Of a stretch of 64,000 bases of DNA, positions 59,138 through 64,000 are shown one piece after another. The translations under genes and the position numbers were made by a program. The notes beneath the pieces were generated by a model. It did not search any database. It was not told the origin of the DNA and saw only the letters and a list, made by a program, of their open reading frames with translations. The stretch comes from Persicitalea sp963716085 (lineage in GTDB: Bacteria; Bacteroidota; Bacteroidia; Cytophagales; Spirosomataceae), in assembly GCA_963716085.1 (NCBI GenBank), contig OY970288.1, positions 3,100,001 through 3,164,000 on the forward strand, read 5' to 3'. Position 1 is the first letter of the stretch; each line of letters opens with the position of its first letter.

Positions 59138-60481
59138 TTAATCGTACGATATCGGCAGCCGAATACTGAACAGAGACCCCTTTCCCGCAACAGATTCCAC
59201 AGCCAGGCTGGCTGACATAAGCTCGCACAAGTGCTTGACGATATGCAGTCCAAGTCCCTCGCCACCAGTTTGACCGGGCCCGCCGACCGGGTTTTCGGGT
59301 TGCGAGACGGGCGGCTGTTGCGTTCCCGCGCTCGGGTCGGGCTCTAGCACTGCGGTGGGCTCGGGATGGGGCTCTAGCTGGGCGGAAATAACCGACGCCA
59401 GGTTCATGGGCAACCCTGGCCCCGAATCCTGGATACCGATGTACCACCTGATGCCGTCCTCGGAAGACCAGGATACTGACACGACGCCGGTCGAGGTATA
59501 GCCGATCGCATTGATCAGCAAATTATGAATGATTCTTTTCAGCTTGACCACATCCCCCTGTACTTCCAACTTTTCGGGTCCGTCGGCCATCAGCATCAGG
59601 CCCTTACCTTCTGCCAAAGGTCGCGCAGCAGACACTATTTCATCGATGATGCGCGAGGCGTCGAATTTTGAAAGCTGAATCTCTTCCTGTCCGGCCTCCA
59701 GCCGAGCCAGGTCGGTGAGCTGAACCAGAATATCTTGCAAATGAGTCAGATTTCGGCTCAGCATCTGCACCAGTTCGGTGCGTTCGTTCTCGGAACGGTC
59801 TTCTTTTTTCAATAAGGAGGTCACCGCCTGAATGACGCCGAAATTGCTTTTCAGATCATGAGAGGACTTACGCAGGATATCACCCCGGTCGCGCCCCAAC
59901 TGATTGAGATCGTCCAGGGCCCGCTGAAGACCCGCACTACGGCTGGTGGCGGCAATCTGTTGTTGCAAAGCGTACTCCATTACGCTCCCCCGGATGGTTT
60001 CTTCCTTTAATCTGGCTATCTGCAGGGCGGCAGTCAGTACATCCTCGCTAGCGGTCTGCGGATTATGATTTTTGAAGATCCCCACCTCATCGATAAGAAT
60101 ATCATAGAGGTAGTCCAACTCATTGATGATGTCCCCCAGCATTCTGCCTTTCCGCCAGCGGTGCAATCCGTGGAAGGTAGCCAGGCGAACCGGATTGGCA
60201 TCCTCGGGCTCGTTGCGCAACCGTTGCCCAAGAATATTAAGAATCATGGGCAGGTGATCGTTGAACTCTACGCGATCCAACACCACTACGTGCGCAAGCG
60301 CCTCATCCTCTTCGCATTTCATGCGCCACCGTTGTAGGATAGCGTCGCGGCGGTTGAACAAATAATCGGCAATTTTCAGGGGAGGATCGGTTTGATCAAG
60401 TGGCATACAGTGGTAAAATTGGGGAAGTGGGTAGATTTCCCCCCGTGAGTCGATCGAATCCCTTTCCAAAGTGGACTGCAT
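59138..60481 (-). CDS. Soluble sensor histidine kinase with RsbRD-like N-terminus
   Basis: 447 aa, no membrane segment. Residues about 30-170 form a helical input domain with the LLFNRRDAILQRW-type start seen in RsbRD N-terminal sensor domains. A coiled region leads to HisKA with the phosphoacceptor in SSHDLKSNFGV (about residue 210). The ATPase domain has HNLLINAIGYT (N box), DSGPGLP (G1) and GGEGLGL (G2). Between G1 and G2 sits an unusual Pro/Glu/Gln-rich insertion of about 40 residues in the ATP lid. It is divergent from a single-domain response regulator 90 bp away, its likely partner. Confidence 0.88.
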   Translation of the reverse strand: MQSTLERDSIDSRGEIYPLPQFYHCMPLDQTDPPLKIADYLFNRRDAILQRWRMKCEEDEALAHVVVLDRVEFNDHLPMILNILGQRLRNEPEDANPVRLATFHGLHRWRKGRMLGDIINELDYLYDILIDEVGIFKNHNPQTASEDVLTAALQIARLKEETIRGSVMEYALQQQIAATSRSAGLQRALDDLNQLGRDRGDILRKSSHDLKSNFGVIQAVTSLLKKEDRSENERTELVQMLSRNLTHLQDILVQLTDLARLEAGQEEIQLSKFDASRIIDEIVSAARPLAEGKGLMLMADGPEKLEVQGDVVKLKRIIHNLLINAIGYTSTGVVSVSWSSEDGIRWYIGIQDSGPGLPMNLASVISAQLEPHPEPTAVLEPDPSAGTQQPPVSQPENPVGGPGQTGGEGLGLHIVKHLCELMSASLAVESVAGKGSLFSIRLPISYD

Positions 60482-60571
60482 CAAATGTAGAGAATATTTT
60501 GTCTAATTCTGCTTAAACGCTATATTTGCTAGACTACTTGACACTTGTCATCGCCCGAACCCTACATTCCG

Positions 60572-61060
60572 ATGAACTATTCTACGTCCCCAGTTGACGC
60601 TTCATTCAAGACAGACTTCAGCAAGACCACTCTCCTCATCATTGAAGACAATCCCGATCATTTGTATCTCATCAAATCAACCCTGGAAGAATGCATGCCG
60701 GGGGTGGATGCCGTCGGCGTTGACAATGGGGATGACGCCCTTGACTTCCTGACTGCACAGGACAAATGCCTGTGGCACAAGTTTCCAAAACTTATCCTGT
60801 CCGATCTATACCTTCCCACCCGTGAGGAAGGTTTAAAATCTTTGCAATCCGTCAAGGAATTCATCAAGTCCATGAATCTCCCGCCCGTCCCGGTAGTGAT
60901 GTTTAGCTACTCCAATTCTGACGGCGATGTAAGCGATTGCTACGCATGTGGCGCCAATGCCTATATGGTAAAGTCGCCCGACTACCAGGATTGGGCCGAC
61001 TATTTTACCAACCTTCGGGAATTTTGGCTGGAAACGGTGAGCCTGCCGAGGCGGGGGTAG
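60572..61060 (+). CDS. Single-domain response regulator
   Basis: 162 aa: one receiver domain. LLIIEDNPDH gives the acidic pocket, the phosphoacceptor Asp is in LILSDLYLP (about residue 70), VMFSYSNS the switch Ser/Thr, YMVKSPD the conserved Lys. The receiver loop has an Rcp1-like extension with REEGLKSL. No output domain, so it acts through a partner protein. ATG 60572 is used; a TTG nine codons upstream is possible. Divergent from the histidine kinase. Confidence 0.9.
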   Translation: MNYSTSPVDASFKTDFSKTTLLIIEDNPDHLYLIKSTLEECMPGVDAVGVDNGDDALDFLTAQDKCLWHKFPKLILSDLYLPTREEGLKSLQSVKEFIKSMNLPPVPVVMFSYSNSDGDVSDCYACGANAYMVKSPDYQDWADYFTNLREFWLETVSLPRRG

Positions 61061-61109
61061 TTTGAAGCCCGCTACGTTTTAGCTACTCCAGCTGCAGCTG
61101 CCTTTCAAT

Positions 61110-62927
61110 CTATTCTCGCGAGTTAAGTAGACCCACCGGAACGGTCAGAGCGCCGCTGTGCGGGTCGATCAAACCATTGCGTTCCTCCTCAATGTCGGTG
61201 GCCTGCGTATAAACATCCCCCGCAATGCCGTCGCGGCGAAGTTCTTGCTTAAAGAGCCTGATCCGCTCAGTCCGCCCTTCGGGCTCCTCGGGGCCGCCGT
61301 AGTTCTCGAAGCCGAAGCCACCCCATTCGCTAATGACCAGAGGCACTTGGCGTTGATAAAAGAAGGGGTCGCCAATCACGAGTGGGAAAGCCGATACGCC
61401 TTCCAGATCGCCCTTGTCTAATTTACCGAGTAGTTCGCGCCAGCGGTCGAGGTCGGGCGTGTAAATGTGGGCGGTGAGCAAATCGGATTTTAGCCTTCCC
61501 TCCCACGAAACGTGCCGCCAGCCGTCGTTGTCCACCACCAGATACTGCGGGTGTTCGATATGCATGTAATGGTACATGTCCACGATGTACCGTCGGGTGT
61601 CAGGATTGGTGGCGATGTCCTCGGCGCCCCAGTCCTCGTTGTAAAGACTCCAGATTACTACCGAAGGGTGGGTGCTGATCAACGCCAGCATCCGTAGCAA
61701 TTCGGCCTGATGATTTTTGCGGCTTGTAGGCGTAGAGCTATGCGGGCTGGGTACTTCCACCCAAAGGAGCAGGCCGAGCCTATCGGCCAGGTTGTAAATA
61801 CGCGGATCGATGCCGGCAATGTGAACCCGCACCAGGTTACACCCCAATTCTTTCATGGCTCGCATGTGTGCCTGCATCTCCTCGTAGGTAGCCGTGCCGG
61901 GCTGGTAAAGGATGCCATCGAGGTACACGGATTTGTTATTGAGGTAGATGTAACGTCCCCGCGCCTCGATTTTGCGCAGCCCGAAACGCGTTTCTATTTC
62001 AGCGATGTAGCCTTCTGAGTCGATCAACTGGGCCACCAGCCGGTACCGCTTTGGCGACTCAGGCGACCAAAGTTCTGCCTGTTCTATGTTCATTACCACC
62101 CGCTGCTGTTTCTGCCCCGCCTCCAACCGTAGCGGGTATTCTGTGGTGACCAGAGGTTCTTCCGCACCCAATTCGAAAGCGCTCAGCCGCAACACGTAGT
62201 CGCCGGGATCATGGATACGGGTCGTGACGGTAAAGCGCACCAGCTGATCTTCCACGATGCTCACTACACCCACACGGGTGCGCAGGCGGTTGCGCTCCAC
62301 CGTTTCGAGCCAGGCGCTGCGCACGGCCCCGGTGTAGGTCTGATACCAGATACCGCCCCGCTTGTAAACGTGCGATTCTTGTTTGCCACGCGGAATTTCG
62401 GCGTCCATCGTGTCGGCTATCCTGACCGTCAGCCGGTTTTCTGGTTGCAAATATTCCTCGGGTAGTTCATAAGAGAATGAAGTGTACTCGCCAAGATGCG
62501 CCTCCTCGTCCTCGATAGTGCGCAAAGGATGGCCGTTGAGCCATACACGGGTTTCGTAGCCACAGGCACCAAAGGTGAGTTGAATCAGGCAAGGAACATC
62601 AGTTTGGCTGCAATCGGGCGCTTTGAACGCTCGTTCGTACCAGGCAACCACCTCGTCGCGCCATCCGCCCTCGTGCTGGTGGGCCTGAGCGATGTGCTCT
62701 TCGATGGAGCCGGGCCAATGCGCACTTTCCTGGTAATCGTGGCTAACGTACCAGCGTTCACGCATTCCCCGGTCGTCGGTGTCGAGGGCAAATTTCCATT
62801 CGCCGTCCAGCAGCAAATAATTATTAGGCCGCAGCACGGCACGGGGCAATTCATTGACGGGTTCGGCGGTCGGAAGCTTTTCTGGGCGGCTGGCCGAAAA
62901 GCTGGTATTGGGGTGTCGGGGTGTCAT
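61110..62927 (-). CDS. GH2-family beta-glycosidase
   Basis: 605 aa from ATG at 62927. The sugar-binding sandwich (about 35-190: LDGEWKFALD, TRVWLNGHPL) is followed by an immunoglobulin-like domain and a TIM barrel. The acid/base Glu lies in SLYNEDWG (about residue 430) and the nucleophile Glu in VISEWGG (about 535). The HIYTPDLDRW region lies between them. There is no signal peptide, so it is probably cytoplasmic. Activity could be beta-galactosidase, glucuronidase or mannosidase; not decided. It overlaps nothing and is not near a PUL. Confidence 0.88.
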   Translation of the reverse strand: MTPRHPNTSFSASRPEKLPTAEPVNELPRAVLRPNNYLLLDGEWKFALDTDDRGMRERWYVSHDYQESAHWPGSIEEHIAQAHQHEGGWRDEVVAWYERAFKAPDCSQTDVPCLIQLTFGACGYETRVWLNGHPLRTIEDEEAHLGEYTSFSYELPEEYLQPENRLTVRIADTMDAEIPRGKQESHVYKRGGIWYQTYTGAVRSAWLETVERNRLRTRVGVVSIVEDQLVRFTVTTRIHDPGDYVLRLSAFELGAEEPLVTTEYPLRLEAGQKQQRVVMNIEQAELWSPESPKRYRLVAQLIDSEGYIAEIETRFGLRKIEARGRYIYLNNKSVYLDGILYQPGTATYEEMQAHMRAMKELGCNLVRVHIAGIDPRIYNLADRLGLLLWVEVPSPHSSTPTSRKNHQAELLRMLALISTHPSVVIWSLYNEDWGAEDIATNPDTRRYIVDMYHYMHIEHPQYLVVDNDGWRHVSWEGRLKSDLLTAHIYTPDLDRWRELLGKLDKGDLEGVSAFPLVIGDPFFYQRQVPLVISEWGGFGFENYGGPEEPEGRTERIRLFKQELRRDGIAGDVYTQATDIEEERNGLIDPHSGALTVPVGLLNSRE

Positions 62928-63024
62928 GTGTAGGATAAATACAGGTTTGGGGAGGTTGGTTAAAAAATTATTCCCGGCCCCGTCATTCGGAACAAACTTC
63001 TCATCATAGCCTGGAAACCCGCAA

Positions 63025-63465
63025 GTGGACATGAGCAAGCCGGGCATCCTGAATCACGACCAGTTGGTCGCTACGCTGGAAAACGCCGTTCGTGACAACC
63101 CCGGTACCACCTTCATCGCCTGCCACCTGGCCAATTGCAATTCCGACCTGGGCAAGCTGGGGCGCTTGTTCGATGCCTACCCCAACCTCTATGCCGATAT
63201 CGCGGGCCGTTTCAGTGAGTTTGCGCCAATTCCCCGCTTTACGAAAGCCTTCATAGAGAAGTACGCCAACCGCATCGTATACGGTACCGACATGGGCAGT
63301 GCTTTGGCCATGTACCGGCTGACGTTCCGCATTCTGGAATCGGCCGATGAGCATTTCTACGATCACGATTATTTCTCCTACCACTGGCCCTTACAGGGGC
63401 TCGATCTAAATAAAGCCACGCTGAAAAAGATCTATCTGGACAACGCCCGGCGAATTATGAAGTGA
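63025..63465 (+). pseudogene. 5'-truncated amidohydrolase-family fragment
   Basis: Only the C-terminal 146 codons of an amidohydrolase-2 protein remain: TTFIACHLAN (metal site loop), YADIAGRFSEF, RIVYGTDMGS (catalytic Asp) and a normal end. An in-frame TAG at 63007 sits just upstream, so the HxH metal-binding half is missing. GTG 63025 could start translation but the product would lack the first two metal ligands. It is related in pattern to the intact protein at 35360. Confidence 0.75.
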
Positions 63466-63535
63466 GAAAAAGCGATAGGGGCATCATGCCAGCTATTGGG
63501 TGAAGAACAGAAACAGCCACCACGTTGCGGTGTCA

Positions 63536-64000
63536 TCACAACGCCCCGTCCTTGATCTCCTCAACTACCGCCGGATCCAGCAACGTGGACGTATCGCCCA
63601 GATTCGACGTATCGCCCTCGGCCACCTTCCGTAAAATACGCCGCATGATTTTTCCTGATCTTGTTTTAGGCAGGCCCGTCACGAACTGCACCTTATCGGG
63701 CCGGGCAATGGGGCCGATGACGCGGGTGACAGTCGCGCCGATATCCTTGCGCATCATTTCGGGTTCGTCGGGCTGGTTTTCGGTGATGACGTAGGCATAG
63801 ATGCCTTGTCCCTTGATGTCGTGCGGATAACCGACCACCGCCGACTCCACCACGCCCAGGTGCATGTTGATGGCGTTCTCGACTTCCGCCGTGCCGATGC
63901 GGTGGCCCGAAACGTTGATGACATCATCCACGCGGCCCGTGATCCGGTAGTCGCCGTCCTCGTCGCGCAGACAGCCGTCGCCGGTGAAGTACATGCCGGG
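63536..64000 (-). CDS. acs: Acetyl-CoA synthetase, C-terminal part (5' end outside window)
   Basis: About 154 codons running to the window edge. YFTGDGCLRDEDGDYRITGRVDDVINVSGHRIGTAEVE is the hinge and A8 region of AMP-forming acyl-CoA synthetases. LPKTRSGKIMRRILRK carries the catalytic, acetylation-regulated Lys (A10). The wording VINVSGHRIGTAE is typical of acetyl-CoA synthetase rather than fatty-acid ligases. It converts acetate, ATP and CoA to acetyl-CoA. Confidence 0.95.
   Translation of the reverse strand, partial: PGMYFTGDGCLRDEDGDYRITGRVDDVINVSGHRIGTAEVENAINMHLGVVESAVVGYPHDIKGQGIYAYVITENQPDEPEMMRKDIGATVTRVIGPIARPDKVQFVTGLPKTRSGKIMRRILRKVAEGDTSNLGDTSTLLDPAVVEEIKDGAL

Noticed and set aside
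1..64000. tRNA, rRNA or known riboswitch genes
   Set aside because: I looked through the gene-free stretches and found no cloverleaf, rRNA or recognisable riboswitch core. A covariance-model search would be needed to exclude them.

Overview
The window looks like chromosomal DNA from a Bacteroidota member, most likely order Cytophagales near Spirosomaceae (Dyadobacter-like). The evidence is a SusC/SusD polysaccharide-utilisation pair, many short 'LxxC' lipoprotein signals, Bacteroidota-type TTTG / TAnnTTTG promoter candidates, the near absence of Shine-Dalgarno sequences, a DUF4105 (Lnb-type) lipoprotein acyltransferase, a subclass B1 metallo-beta-lactamase and the NspC route to spermidine. 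GC content is moderate. The insertion sequence at 20470-21665, the interrupted gene around 33-35 kb and the gene at 55.6 kb are visibly richer in A+T than their surroundings.

Layout. 1-14 kb holds a partial exonuclease, nspC, a membrane SGNH hydrolase, a large zinc metalloprotease lipoprotein, a bicupin, an exported Gfo/Idh-type oxidoreductase, a cold-shock gene with a clear terminator, a divergent glycine-rich lipoprotein / DUF5916 pair, an MtfA-like peptidase and an Rpn-family nuclease. At 14.2-14.9 kb lies the wreck of a second SusC/SusD locus, fused by deletion. At 16.6-24.8 kb is a minus-strand polysaccharide-utilisation locus running susC, susD, LamG lipoprotein, GH144-like glucanase. 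It probably handles beta-1,2-glucan and is split between susC and susD by an IS4-family element. 24.9-31 kb carries a very large DUF6807/beta-propeller/HEAT/cytochrome c fusion, a ThuA protein and a phosphoesterase. 30.9-32.6 kb is a metallo-beta-lactamase plus TlpA-like thioredoxin pair. 32.9-35.2 kb is a carboxypeptidase-regulatory-domain gene interrupted by a second IS4-family element.

35-53 kb is mostly housekeeping and general metabolism: amidohydrolase, universal stress protein, M16 peptidase with ispF, molybdopterin oxidoreductase, DUF2157 membrane proteins (one frameshifted), amidase, alditol-oxidase-like enzyme, thyA, OsmC, NYN-LOTUS protein, BNR/sialidase-fold protein, PCD, rsmI, Lnb and an inositol-phosphatase-like enzyme. 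53.9-58.1 kb is a small glycan-modification cluster (FdtA-like isomerase, FdtB-like aminotransferase, polyprenyl-phosphate glycosyltransferase, methyltransferase). 58-64 kb has a DinB/YfiT protein, a FeoB-associated small protein, a divergent histidine kinase / response regulator pair, a GH2 enzyme, an amidohydrolase fragment and the 3' end of acs.

The most unusual feature is not a gene. At least sixteen intergenic spots carry short tandem arrays whose unit sequence differs from site to site, while the period stays at 7 or 8 bp. The arrays begin at stop codons (sometimes supplying the stop) or end about 5-12 nt before start codons, and several form inverted pairs. This is the strongest candidate here for an undescribed element class.
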